In this document: positions 1 to 8,329 of the stretch, one piece after another
How the letters are laid out: each line of letters begins with the position of its first letter
Numbering within the stretch: position 1 is the stretch's first letter
The notes under the pieces: generated by a model
Seen by the model: only the letters and a program-made list of their open reading frames with translations
The model's database searches: none
What the model was told of the DNA's origin: nothing
Source: Streptomyces thermodiastaticus
GTDB taxonomy: Bacteria > Actinomycetota > Actinomycetes > Streptomycetales > Streptomycetaceae
Assembly: GCF_014656135.1 (NCBI RefSeq)
Contig: NZ_BNBV01000029.1
Location: 1 to 64,000 of the forward strand
DNA length: 64,000 nucleotides
Direction of reading: 5' to 3'
Program-made: the position numbers and the translations under genes

Positions 1-156
1 GAAGGGCTGGAAGATTCTCCGCGACTGCCGGCTCAGGGGTGACGGCGTGCATCACGCCATGCTCGGCGTCGCCCGCCCGCACAACCTCGCCCTCGCCGGG
101 TGACCGGCAAACGAGCAGGTCACCCGGCACGCCAGAAGCGATTTACGGGACAGCCC
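1..156 (+). mobile_element. Right end of an insertion sequence (IS5-like), truncated by the window edge
   Basis: The stretch carries the last codons of a transposase (2-103). About 50 bases further on it ends at a TTACGGGACAGCCC motif (143-156), which resembles the terminal inverted repeat of common Streptomyces IS5-family elements. The next bases are TTAG, compatible with a short TA-rich target. The left end lies outside the window, so element length and completeness cannot be judged. Base composition drops sharply just after this end, consistent with an insertion beside foreign DNA. Confidence 0.6.
2..103 (+). CDS. Transposase, C-terminal fragment (window edge)
   Basis: This is the last 33 codons of an open frame that enters from outside the window and stops with TGA at 101-103. 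The ending reads KILRDCRLRGDGVHHAM followed by LGVARPHNLALAG. From memory, this matches the C-terminus of DDE transposases (IS5/IS1182-like) that are abundant in Streptomyces, where the arginine/glycine-rich DGVHHAM segment precedes the final helix. The catalytic residues are not in the window, so activity cannot be judged. The terminal-repeat-like motif that follows supports the call. Confidence 0.65.
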   Translation, partial: KGWKILRDCRLRGDGVHHAMLGVARPHNLALAG

Positions 157-243
157 TTAGGGCAACACCTTCGAGTCTGAGGCTACGAGTTTAAGTTCGA
201 CAAGCGGCCAACAGATCGACTTCCAGCTTTTAGCGCGTGTGTA

Positions 244-741
244 TCATACAGCATCGCGTGGCGTAAGATAATCAATCATGGCTTCCCTTACGGATTTAGG
301 TGTTGACAGGTCGTTCGGATCATTCAAGCCGAGCAACGGAAGGTCGAGGATGAGACTCGCGATCTTGCGCGAGAACTTCCTTTCGTTCCAGCGGCTAATG
401 GCTTGGAAGGTGCGAGAAAAACCGTAGTATGCTGGGCTTTCTGCGCACATCTCGGGGACTGCCTCGTACGTCCCTGCCGATGTGCGCTGCACTGGCTGCG
501 ACGGCGGAACTACAACCAAAGGTGGCATGCCGTCGTTCCGCAAATTATCGAAAATTTGAGCGACATCGCGGCGTGAAGAGCCGCCGTAACGCTCAAGCGC
601 GAACATTTCCGACATGCAAATGGCATCAGCTCGGATTGCGTACGGTTTTGCGTGCGTGTATTCGATCTCACTACTAGGGTGAATAATGTCTCGCCAGGTG
701 GACAGGGTGGCGTCTCGATAAGACGTGATATACAAGTGCAA
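244..741 (-). CDS. Hypothetical protein, candidate immunity protein for the adjacent Rhs toxin
   Basis: A 165-residue frame begins only nine bases after the stop codon of the Rhs C-terminal toxin gene and on the same strand. This is the standard position of a polymorphic-toxin immunity gene. The start would be TTG (739-741) with a weak AGG upstream; there is no ATG before residue 43. Codon use is much more A/T rich than the core genes, as expected for horizontally moved toxin-immunity cassettes. I do not recognise a family. No signal peptide or membrane segment is visible, so it would act in the cytoplasm. The immunity role is inferred only from position and composition. Confidence 0.5.
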   Translation of the reverse strand: MHLYITSYRDATLSTWRDIIHPSSEIEYTHAKPYAIRADAICMSEMFALERYGGSSRRDVAQIFDNLRNDGMPPLVVVPPSQPVQRTSAGTYEAVPEMCAESPAYYGFSRTFQAISRWNERKFSRKIASLILDLPLLGLNDPNDLSTPKSVREAMIDYLTPRDAV

Positions 742-750
742 TTTATGGAC

Positions 751-1614
751 CTATACTATGGGTGTGTAAGGAAGAATTCGTACGCGGCCAATCTGTGTTA
801 TCTCGTCGTTCGATAGCGCCATGGGCGAGTCTACCTTCCCTCCGGCGTCGGCGAGGTTTGGAATGCGGCTTATGTCCCTGATCACGTCTTCTCGAAAGAC
901 TCCTCTCGTGAGTGTGTAGGGGACTTTGTCTCTGAATTGATGAAATGCCTCACGTGCGCACGCAGCGGCTCCTTCAGGGGTAGTGGAGAAGTATTTCACC
1001 TCTGCCCCGCCTAGATTTCGGTATCTTCGGTTGGCGGGGCCGGGTATGTCCTTGAGTTCATCATCCATCACGACGCGGTAAACGTATATTTCGCCAAGCT
1101 TGAGTTTACTTTCGTCGGCCTCCTCTTCCTCAGGGCAAACGTCTGGGGCCAGGCCCAAGTGATCAGACCAGATTTGTGGGTCGTAGTACTGGCCCGGGAA
1201 GCGTAGCGGTGTGTACGCGGTGCTGTTCGCCGCCCATGCCGTTGTCCCCCACAGGGTGGATCGGGCGCGCCATGCGAGGTGGCCGTGTTCGTCCACCAAC
1301 TCGGTAGGTGTGCCGACCAGGTCGGTGACGATGGCGAAGAAGCGGGAGTCGATCTCCTCTTGTGAGGCGTCGGCGGCGGGCAGGAGGCGTTCGGTCTGGG
1401 ATATGGGGCGTAGGCCTTGGTGGTCCCAGGTGAGGGCCACCGGGTGGGGCAGGTCGGGGGACGTGGTGGTCTGTTCGCACAGAGTGGTGCCGTCCCAGGT
1501 GAAGTCGACACGTTCGACGACTGTTTCGCCGTCCTCGGCCAGGCGGAGTTTGGCGGTGCGGCGGCCCAGCGGGTCGTAGGTGTAGCGCCAGCGGGTGCCG
1601 TCGGGGGTGATCAC
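751..1614 (-). CDS. 5'-truncated Rhs core with an intact variable C-terminal toxin domain
   Basis: The first ~150 residues are RHS/YD-repeat core: motifs such as YTYDPLGRRTAK and the terminal LRFPGQYYDP. In-frame homology (KPDTWRYEWDAEDRLTS) continues upstream to about 1677, so the true start is lost and GTG at 1614 is nominal. The usual stretch between PGQYYDP and DPLGLAP is collapsed, because IWSDHLGLAPD follows directly, suggesting an internal deletion. The last ~120 residues (YVYRVV, KYFSTTPEGA, then an acidic-rich end) are a different module. The YRV, STT and late Glu pattern resembles ADP-ribosyltransferase-like Rhs toxins of the TreTu type, but this is an inference. The base composition is lower in GC than its surroundings. 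It is probably an orphan Rhs-CT cassette rather than a deployable full-length toxin. Confidence 0.6.
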   Translation of the reverse strand: MITPDGTRWRYTYDPLGRRTAKLRLAEDGETVVERVDFTWDGTTLCEQTTTSPDLPHPVALTWDHQGLRPISQTERLLPAADASQEEIDSRFFAIVTDLVGTPTELVDEHGHLAWRARSTLWGTTAWAANSTAYTPLRFPGQYYDPQIWSDHLGLAPDVCPEEEEADESKLKLGEIYVYRVVMDDELKDIPGPANRRYRNLGGAEVKYFSTTPEGAAACAREAFHQFRDKVPYTLTRGVFREDVIRDISRIPNLADAGGKVDSPMALSNDEITQIGRVRILPYTPIV

Positions 1615-1760
1615 TGAGGTGAGGCGGTCCTCGGCGTCCCACTCGTAGCGCCAGGTGTCGGGTTTGCGGGACAGCCAGGGAGGTGGGCAGCTGTGCCGCT
1701 GCGCCCACCGCTTGGACGGCTCGTGCCACGACGAGACTCCACAGGTTCGGTGCAGCGTTG

Positions 1761-2152
1761 GGCAACCATCGCTTCCGTCAGATCGCCAAGAACACCGGAG
1801 CCCCCACCGACCGCCTGTCCGCCCGGCTGAAGAGTCTGGTCGCGGACGGTGTCCTGGAGCGCCGCCCGCTGCCCGATGACCCGCGCCACGACGGCTACTA
1901 CCTCACCGAGGCCGGCCGCGACCTGCTCGGCGTCATCCGTGAACTGCTGCGCTGGGGGGATCGCTGGCTCACCACCTCCCCGCCCATGAAGCTGCGCCAC
2001 CACGACCACGATTTCACCCCCGGGCGGTCTGCGCCCACTGCGGCGAGCCGGTCACCCAAGGCGAGGTGTACGCGGATGTGACCGTGGAGGGCTGGACACT
2101 GAAGGGCCCGGCCGCAGCCCTGCCCGGTGAGGCGGAAAGCGGCCGGGCGTGA
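1761..2152 (+). pseudogene. HxlR-family regulator relic, N-terminally truncated and frameshifted
   Basis: The translated frame GNHRFRQIAKNTGAPTDR continues through RLSARLKSLVADGVLERR and YYLTEAGRDLLGVIRELLRWGDRW, which is the winged-helix core of HxlR/MarR-like regulators. At about 2021-2028 the reading frame changes. In the shifted frame the expected C-terminal tail continues (VCAHCGEPVTQGEVYADV) with the small Cys-x2-Cys knuckle typical of this subfamily, and it stops near 2152. The N-terminal helices before GNHRF are missing and abut the broken Rhs core of the opposite strand. Both truncation and frameshift argue for a dead gene; a sequencing error could explain the shift but not the missing start. 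Confidence 0.65.
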
Positions 2153-2168
2153 GGGGCCGCGGGGCGCA

Positions 2169-2369
2169 TGCGTCGTGGCGGCCGGGGCCGGTATCGCGCT
2201 CGCTCCTCGGCCGGCCATCGGTGAACAGCAGGAGGTCAGCGTGCACCCGCTCCTCGCCCCGGTCACCCGTACCGTTTACACGGTCATCCGCACCGGCACC
2301 GCCCGCAGGCCGGATGTGCATCTGCTGAACGCCCTGCTGAAGCAGGCGGCCGCCGCCGCAACGACGTGA
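2169..2369 (+). pseudogene. LysR-family regulator relic, C-terminal effector domain only
   Basis: The frame reads VVAAGAGIALAPRPAIG, then VHPLLAPVTRTVYTVIRTGTARRPDV and an alanine-rich end with a stop at 2367-2369. This is the last third of the LysR substrate-binding domain, with the G.GIAL.PR strand-turn and the V.R.VY strand. There is no upstream helix-turn-helix. The preceding sequence is the end of the HxlR relic, so only a fragment remains. It is a remnant of the kind left by repeated deletion and IS activity in this end of the window. Confidence 0.6.
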
Positions 2370-2390
2370 TCCGTAGGTCGCAGCTGTCTG

Positions 2391-2585
2391 TCAGGACAGC
2401 TGGTCGAGCAGTCCCCGGCGATGTGCGGCGGCCCAGGTGCCGAGGTGGAGGGGGTCGCGGCCCGGCAGGTCCTCGACTGTGCCGGTGGTGACCGCCGAGT
2501 GGTCGAAGCGGCCCTCGTAGGTCTGGCGCGCCGGGATGAGGGTGCCGGCCGCGCACGCGGCGTTCATGATGAAGACAGGCGGCAT
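2391..2585 (-). pseudogene. Unidentified 3' gene remnant
   Basis: A 64-residue frame from ATG at 2585 has strongly coding-like codons, with third positions almost all G or C. It ends RDPLHLGTWAAAHRRGLLD plus three residues. No ribosome binding site is obvious and the frame stays open upstream into sequence antisense to the STAS gene leader, so this looks like the tail of a once larger gene. I do not recognise the family. It could be a short functional gene, but its position among other relics makes a remnant more likely. Confidence 0.3.
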
Positions 2586-2666
2586 CTGCACCCGGCACAG
2601 GCATCGGCGAGTGTGCAACGCGTCGCTGGGGGCCCGGCACCGTCCGGAACCGAGGAGGGATGGGCC

Positions 2667-3071
2667 ATGCGCTGGACCATCGCCCGTACCGAGCAGATCG
2701 CCGTCAGTTGCGACACGGCCAATGGCTGGACCGTCGTCGAGGTCGACGGCGACGTCGATGTCCACACCCACGCCACGCTCCGCCAGGCGGTCATCGAGCT
2801 GCTCGGCGAAGGACACCGCAACTTCGTCCTCGATCTGTGCTTCGTGCCCTTCCTGGACTCCGTGGGCCTGGGCACCATCGTCGCGATCACCAAACGCATC
2901 AAGGCATGCGAAGGCTCGCTGCGCATCACCTGTCCCTCGGCCCGGATGGCCCGAGTCTTCGAGCACGGCGGCCTGAGCAACGCTTATGAGTTCTACGACT
3001 CGCCCCAGGAGGCCACCGAGCAGGCGCCGCCGGTCGACGGCCTGGCCTACTGGCCCGGGCCCGTCCGCTGA
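2667..3071 (+). CDS. STAS-domain anti-sigma-factor antagonist
   Basis: The 134-residue product is a single STAS domain of the SpoIIAA/RsbV type, which binds an anti-sigma kinase and is controlled by phosphorylation of a serine. The key segment FLDSVGLGTIVAI (about residues 70-82) contains the D-S-x-G-L phosphorylation loop, so the switch residue is present. ATG at 2667 was chosen because GAGGAGGG (2652-2659) sits at ideal spacing; a longer frame back to 2421 has no coding character. The C-terminal ~15 residues are a proline-rich tail outside the fold. No anti-sigma kinase or sigma factor is adjacent, so its partner is unknown. It is the only intact gene among the relics of 1-4000. Confidence 0.85.
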   Translation: MRWTIARTEQIAVSCDTANGWTVVEVDGDVDVHTHATLRQAVIELLGEGHRNFVLDLCFVPFLDSVGLGTIVAITKRIKACEGSLRITCPSARMARVFEHGGLSNAYEFYDSPQEATEQAPPVDGLAYWPGPVR

Positions 3072-3498
3072 ACGGAGATCGCAGCGACGGCGTCCTGATG
3101 CAAACTGTCGAGGCGCCCCGGCGTTCTCCGGGCGACCCCTGCTGCCGAGATGGCCTGCGCGGCATGGGGGCACCGGCCATCGGTGCGGCAAACCTGCGGT
3201 GACTGGTCGCGTTCGGCCGGCAGCCCTCGCTGGAGTCCGGCAGCCGGACCCGTACGGCCGAAGCGCCCGTAGGCCGGTGGTCGGCCGGAGCGCGGGCAAC
3301 GAGGAGACCGGCGAGGTGGTCGGGACCGCGGAGTCAAGATCGGCGCGGCGGTGAGGGCCGGGTACGCGCGAGCCGGCCACCTGATCGTCGGCCGCCCGGT
3401 GCGCCCTGCGGGCCGGGAGCGGCCGGCCCCCTCGCTCTGGCACTCGGAGTGCCGCTGCCGGGGTTCGTGCTGCACCCGTCCCGCACCGGGCCGCCACC
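3072..3498. other. Gene-free stretch
   Basis: No reading frame here has recognisable homology, a convincing ribosome binding site, or the third-position GC pattern of a gene. Overlapping frames on both strands are arginine/proline-rich shadows. It probably consists of decayed sequence between the STAS gene and the SDR relic. Confidence 0.4.
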
Positions 3499-3989
3499 GT
3501 GCTGGCCGTGTCCGCCGTACGTCCGCTGCCGTCCTCCGGGCTGTGTGCGGCGTCCAAGGGTGCTGTGGAGCTGATCAGCGAGGCCTTCGCCCACGAACTG
3601 GCCCCCACGAGAGCCAAGTGACCATCATCGAACCGGGTGTCTTCGCCACCGAGTTCGCCGCCGGCCTCCATGTCGTCGCTCCCGACGTCTACGAGCCGAT
3701 GGTCGGGAAGTTTCTCGCGGACTTCGCCGCCCTGCCACCCGAGGCCTTCGGTGACGCCGAGGCCGTCGCGGACGCGATCACGGCGGTGACGACGATGGAG
3801 AACCCGCCGCTGCGCCTGGCCGTCGGGGCCGACGATGTCGACGGCATCCGGGCCTCACTCTTCGGTGGCGCAGGGCCTGCGGACGTCGTGCGGTGTGAAC
3901 TCGTGCCCGCGAAGGCGCTGTTCGTCTCGGCGATCTCTCGCAGATGCGGCGGAGCGTCTGCGAGGAACCGTCCGCCAGGTACCGCGTAG
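3499..3989 (+). pseudogene. Short-chain dehydrogenase/reductase relic (frameshifted, catalytic Tyr lost)
   Basis: Two frames together read like the C-terminal half of an SDR. The first gives GLCAASKGAVELISEAFAHEL; the second, after a one-base shift near 3600-3606, gives VTIIEPGVFATEFAAG and then DAEAVADAITAVTTMENPPL with the RLAVGADDVDGIRA ending. The catalytic Y-x3-K motif is present as CAASK, with Cys in place of Tyr. The NAD-binding Rossmann half is absent. The last ~45 codons no longer resemble the family. The missing half, frameshift and altered active site all indicate a dead gene. Confidence 0.6.
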
Positions 3990-4002
3990 GCGGTCGTGAG
4001 CA

Positions 4003-4308
4003 TCAGGTGAGGGCCTGCACAGCCCGGCGGGTGGTGGCCAGGGCCTTGGTGAGGCGGTACGCGGGCAGGTGCGTGACCTTGTAAGGGTGAGCGCAGGCAT
4101 TGCGGATCTCTCGGGCCTCGTGGAGGCGCTGCTCGGAGACGCGGGTGAACCGCGCCAGGTACTCGATCGGTCGCGCCGGGTCGGGGCACTGCCGGACGAG
4201 CCAGTCCCACAGGCAGAGCAGCTCGACGATCCGGCACGGGTCGAGTTGCGTGATCCAGCGCGGCGTGGGCATGTCGTCGAGGTCGAGGAAGGCGCGGATG
4301 GTGGTCAT
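4003..4308 (-). CDS. Small HEPN-like protein (R-x4-H motif)
   Basis: The 101-residue protein starts at ATG 4308 with AGGAGG seven bases upstream on the minus strand; a longer frame to 4404 lacks this support. It is predicted to be all helical. Residues 69-74 read RNACAH, matching the R-N-x3-H active-site consensus of HEPN ribonucleases, and are followed by Pro. The same context (R-E-x-R-x3-CAHP with a downstream helix rich in Leu/Ala/Arg) occurs in the N-terminus of the TPR protein starting at 5868, so the two are probably paralogous modules. The gene is divergent from the HTH-transmembrane gene at 4488. An RNase or toxin role is an inference from the motif; no known antitoxin partner is recognised. 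Confidence 0.6.
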   Translation of the reverse strand: MTTIRAFLDLDDMPTPRWITQLDPCRIVELLCLWDWLVRQCPDPARPIEYLARFTRVSEQRLHEAREIRNACAHPYKVTHLPAYRLTKALATTRRAVQALT

Positions 4309-4487
4309 GTCGGCCTCCTGGGCACAGCACGGCCAGACCCCTTGCCAGGGGCCCGGCGGATGTGGGATGGATCCAGGACAGCCGGGGCAGGAACGGGGTG
4401 TCACGCCTGGCGGACGATCCCGTCCAAGCCCGGACGTGCGGCGAAATCCATCGGACAGCTTCGGACAGTCCGGGAAGGGTGGGCTCG

Positions 4488-5711
4488 GTGGGGGATCGGC
4501 ACGAGACGGCGCGTCAGGAGTTCGCGGCCTGGCTGAGAGAGGTGCGCATCCGGGGCGGGCAGCCGTCGCTGCGGCAACTGGAAGGAGAAACGGAGGCCTG
4601 GGGTCACCGCGTCTCCAAGAGCACGATGCAGGAGATGCTCTCGGGCAAGCGGTTCCCCAACATCAACCAAGCCGTCGCGTTCGCCAAGGCCGCCACCCGC
4701 AACGACAAGGAGGTGGTCGATGACACCCGCAAGAAGTGGCACAGCACAGCGCTCGTCCTGAACTCCCCGGCTCCTGCTGTGCCCATCGCCTCCGATCCAG
4801 CACAGGGCACCATCGCTTCCGCAGCCCGGACGCCGCCGTCTGAGCCCGCACCGTCCGACGCCGACGGGCCACAGGGCCGCAACCGTCTGCTGCCCCGTAC
4901 CGTTGTGCTCGCGTCGCTGGCAACCGCCGGTGCCGCGGCCCTGGTCGCGTGGCTCGTGACCGCCGATCCGTTCGGCGGTGACGCCGCATCACCGGCACGC
5001 GCCGGCAGCTCCTCGTCCGCTGGGGCGGTCCCAGCGCAGACCGCCGCCGCAGCAGGTTCCTCGTCCGGTACGTCGGCGGATCCAGGCACGTGGACCGGCC
5101 AGGCCCCCATCGCCGTCCAGGCCTCCTCGGCTTCCTCCATGTGCGCCTCAGCGTGGTTCGACGGGAGCGCGAAGCAGTACCTCGCCCAGCTCCAGCCCGG
5201 AGGAGCGCCCCCGCGGACGGCCGTCCGCCTGAAGCCGTCCATCCAGGTCACCGTTCAGGGCCGCACGCAGCAGAGCGTGCTCCTCACCGGCATGCACATC
5301 AACATCACCGCACGCCACCCCGGGCCGGCCACCGGCATCGTGGTGTCGAGCGGCCAGTGCGGTGGTGGAGTCACCGAGCGCCACTTCGACGTCGACCTCT
5401 CCGCCACCCCGCCCACCCTCACCGCCGAACCCGCCGTCGACGCCTACACGGGCCAAACAACCTCCCCCGCGGTGGACTTCCCTTACAAGATCTCCCTGAC
5501 TGATCCAGAGGTCTTCGAACTCGACGTGACCAGAGACTGCGCCGGCGACTGCACCTTCACCGTGACACTCGACTGGGTGGCCGACGGCAAGAAGGGGACC
5601 AGCGTCCTGGACAACCAAGGCCGGGGCTTCCGAAGCGTCGACCCCGTATCCCGGCCCCACTATCGGCTGCAGCCCGGAGTCAACGGCATGGAGTTGCGGC
5701 AGGGGGGCTGA
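4488..5711 (+). CDS. HTH protein with one transmembrane segment and an extracytoplasmic domain
   Basis: The GTG start at 4488 follows GGAAGGG (4473-4479); the 407-residue product begins MGDRHETARQEFAAW. Residues ~10-65 form a helix-turn-helix of the XRE-like type often found at the N-terminus of Streptomyces membrane or STAND proteins (SLRQLEGET, then SKSTMQEMLSGKRFPN). A Pro/Ala/Ser linker leads to a membrane helix at about 134-157 (VVLASLATAGAAALVAWLV). The remaining ~250 residues are outside the cell, starting with a Ser/Ala/Gly-rich linker and containing paired cysteines (for example DCAGDC) and beta-rich sequence. It would place DNA binding inside and a sensor outside. It lies between the two HEPN-like genes; a shared role is inferred from position only. 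Confidence 0.7.
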   Translation: MGDRHETARQEFAAWLREVRIRGGQPSLRQLEGETEAWGHRVSKSTMQEMLSGKRFPNINQAVAFAKAATRNDKEVVDDTRKKWHSTALVLNSPAPAVPIASDPAQGTIASAARTPPSEPAPSDADGPQGRNRLLPRTVVLASLATAGAAALVAWLVTADPFGGDAASPARAGSSSSAGAVPAQTAAAAGSSSGTSADPGTWTGQAPIAVQASSASSMCASAWFDGSAKQYLAQLQPGGAPPRTAVRLKPSIQVTVQGRTQQSVLLTGMHINITARHPGPATGIVVSSGQCGGGVTERHFDVDLSATPPTLTAEPAVDAYTGQTTSPAVDFPYKISLTDPEVFELDVTRDCAGDCTFTVTLDWVADGKKGTSVLDNQGRGFRSVDPVSRPHYRLQPGVNGMELRQGG

Positions 5712-5867
5712 TGTCGCTCGCCGCGGGTTCCGGGGCCGCCTCGCGTGATCCTTCGGCAGGCAGCGCGTCGGCGAGGTCACGTCGGACACCCCGCGCGCCG
5801 GCGTCGCCCAACCGGCCGCCGCCCTCCGCCACTGTGAACAGCACCGCCCGTTGAGTAGCCTCTCGTT

Positions 5868-8222
5868 GTGGATGCACGACGCAGTGGGCCGCGGGGAGCA
5901 CTGTCGGTCCGCATGTTCCAGGAAGCGGAGCCAGTCGGGTCCGGTGAGGTCATCCGGGCCTGGGGCAGATTGCGGCAACGAGTACCGGAGGGCAGCTCGC
6001 AACTGGCGTACCTGAACCGCCTCACCGGTGTCGGCTTCAGCGACTTGCGCCACCTGAGGGAGGTGCGGACGTGGTGTGCGCATCCGGAAGAACACGGGTA
6101 TCCAGCCCAGGACGAGGTGGACAGGGCCCTGGCCTGTGCGCGAAAGGCCTTGTCACGCCTGCCCACCATCCCCGTCACCGCATCGTCGGGCACCACCGTG
6201 GCGAACGGTGCCTGCCCGGATGCCGCGCGGTGCCCACCGTCCGCGTCCGCGGAACCCCTGTCCACGGCGGGCCGTCCGACGGCCTCCCCAGGGCCGGCAC
6301 ACGTGCGCGATCGGACGGCGGAGCGGCGCCCGACCCCTCTGGAAGCGGCGTACCGGGAAGCGAAGAACGCCTGCGCCGCCGAACCTCCACACGAGGCGGT
6401 AGCAGCCGCGGACCGGTTGCTCTCCATCGCCGAGCGCGAATTCGGTCCCACGCACGTCCGGACCCTGGAGATCCAGTACGAGGTGGCCCAATGGCTGGGC
6501 GATGCCGGTTACTACCAGGAGGCCGTCGACCTGCTGGACGAGATCGTCGCCTGCCGAGTCGACCAGCGCGGAGCCGATCACCCCACCACCCTCGCTGCCG
6601 AGCACCTTCTGGGCTGGTGGAGCGCCCGGTGCGGCCCCTGGACGGAAGCGGCAGAACTGCTGCTCGACGTCGCCGCTCGCAGCGCTCGAGTGCTCGGCCC
6701 GGACCATCCCGATACGCGGCTGTCAGCCAGCGATGTCGCCGAAGTCGCCGAAGACGGTGCGGCACTCGACGCGGAGCCTGGTACGGCGGCCGGATGGTTC
6801 GCACGACAGCGTCGCGCAGCGATCATCGATCTCGCGCATCCCGGCACTCCCGCACAGACTCAAGACCTGCTCGCCCGCTGGCGCATACTCGCGTCGGCGG
6901 CGACACGGGTGCTTGGGAACGCCCACCCGGAAACGCTGGCGGCTCGCATCGAACAGGCCTACGCGACCCACCAAGCGGGGAAGGTGTCAGAAGCCGCCGA
7001 GCTGTACGACCAGCTGTCCGCACACGTCAAGGCGCACCGGACGGCGGACGCCGGACCGCACGACCGTCGCCCGCCGAGCGAACGAGGGATGCCCGACACG
7101 GAACTGGTGTCCGCGCTCGGCACCGTTCTGGACGGGGCACTCGGCCCGGAAGACCCCACCATACTGCTCGTCCTCCTCCTGGCAGCGCACCGAAAGGGTG
7201 AAGACGGCGATGCGGAGGGCGCCCGGCTGCAGCTCGCCGATCTCACCGTCCGCCTTCACGAGGCGTGTGGCCCCGACCATCCCCGCTCGCTGGCCGCCCG
7301 TCGGGAACTGGCCCACTGGACCGGCGAATCCGGTGCGCGCGACGATGCCCATCGCCTCTTCGACGAACTCGCCCGGGACACCGTGCGTGTCCTCGGCCGA
7401 CGCCACCCCACCACCCTGCTGGCGCTCCAGGGGCAAGGGCACTGGGCCGGGGAGTGCGGCCACGCGGAATACGCACGCAGCCGGCTCACAGATCTCGTCC
7501 TGCCGATCGCCGCGGCCTTCGGAGCCGATCATCCGACAGCCATACGTGCCAGGCTCCAGCGCGCCCGCTGGACGGGCGAGAGCGGCGAGGTCGCCGCCGC
7601 CCACCGACAGTTCGAAGAGCTGGCGCCCTGGGCCGTGCGTGCCCTGGGCACCGGCCACCCGATCACCGTGCAGGTCTTGCTCGGCGCAGCGCGCTGGACG
7701 GCTGAGGCGGGCCTGCCGGGCGCGGCCGCGGCCCAGCTACGGGAGGTGCTCGATGTCCTGACACGAGAGTTGGGTGCCGACCACGTGACCACCCTCGACG
7801 CACGCGAGCGCCTGGTGCAGTGGACCGGTGACTCGGGCGACCCCCAGGGGGCGTACGAGCAATGCGAACGCCTGATCCCCGACCTGGAGAGGGTTTTCGG
7901 ACCCGAGCACTGGACAACACTGGTAGCCCGCTACAACAGTGCCCACTGGGCCTGCGCGGCAGGCCGGCACGACCTGGCCGCGCGGATGTTCGCCGCCCTG
8001 GAGGACGCGTTCCACCGAGTGCAGGGGCCACACGGCACCTGGACTCTGAGCGTCCAACACCGCAAGGCCAACTGCGTCGGCGAGGCGGGGGACACCGCGC
8101 AAGCCAACAGGTACTACAGCGAGCTGGTTCCGAAGGCCATGGCCGCTCTGGGCGAGGCCGACCCCACTGCCCGGCTCATCAAGCAGTGGGCGGAACACTG
8201 GCGGAATCGCCACCGGTCATAG
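5868..8222 (+). CDS. HEPN-like N-terminal domain fused to a long TPR array
   Basis: The 784-residue protein starts with GTG at 5868. Residues ~25-95 resemble the small protein at 4003-4308 and contain R-x4-H as RTWCAH (67-72) followed by Pro. A ~50-residue proline-rich linker leads to roughly eleven ~43-residue TPR units (about 150-770). Their hallmarks are G-x-D/E-HP-x-T-L-x-AR and W-x-GE-x-G, the kinesin-light-chain-like TPR type common in Streptomyces. There is no transmembrane segment or NTPase motif, so it is a cytoplasmic scaffold with a possible nuclease head. It follows the HTH-TM gene by 156 bases on the same strand. Function is unknown. Confidence 0.65.
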   Translation: MDARRSGPRGALSVRMFQEAEPVGSGEVIRAWGRLRQRVPEGSSQLAYLNRLTGVGFSDLRHLREVRTWCAHPEEHGYPAQDEVDRALACARKALSRLPTIPVTASSGTTVANGACPDAARCPPSASAEPLSTAGRPTASPGPAHVRDRTAERRPTPLEAAYREAKNACAAEPPHEAVAAADRLLSIAEREFGPTHVRTLEIQYEVAQWLGDAGYYQEAVDLLDEIVACRVDQRGADHPTTLAAEHLLGWWSARCGPWTEAAELLLDVAARSARVLGPDHPDTRLSASDVAEVAEDGAALDAEPGTAAGWFARQRRAAIIDLAHPGTPAQTQDLLARWRILASAATRVLGNAHPETLAARIEQAYATHQAGKVSEAAELYDQLSAHVKAHRTADAGPHDRRPPSERGMPDTELVSALGTVLDGALGPEDPTILLVLLLAAHRKGEDGDAEGARLQLADLTVRLHEACGPDHPRSLAARRELAHWTGESGARDDAHRLFDELARDTVRVLGRRHPTTLLALQGQGHWAGECGHAEYARSRLTDLVLPIAAAFGADHPTAIRARLQRARWTGESGEVAAAHRQFEELAPWAVRALGTGHPITVQVLLGAARWTAEAGLPGAAAAQLREVLDVLTRELGADHVTTLDARERLVQWTGDSGDPQGAYEQCERLIPDLERVFGPEHWTTLVARYNSAHWACAAGRHDLAARMFAALEDAFHRVQGPHGTWTLSVQHRKANCVGEAGDTAQANRYYSELVPKAMAALGEADPTARLIKQWAEHWRNRHRS

Positions 8223-8329
8223 TGGTGCTGCAGGGGGACGAAGGCACGGTGGCTCGACCGGATCCTGCGGCGACCACACGCAGCCACGGGGCGGTACGCG
8301 CAGCGCCCCGGCGGGACCAACGCCCGTGG

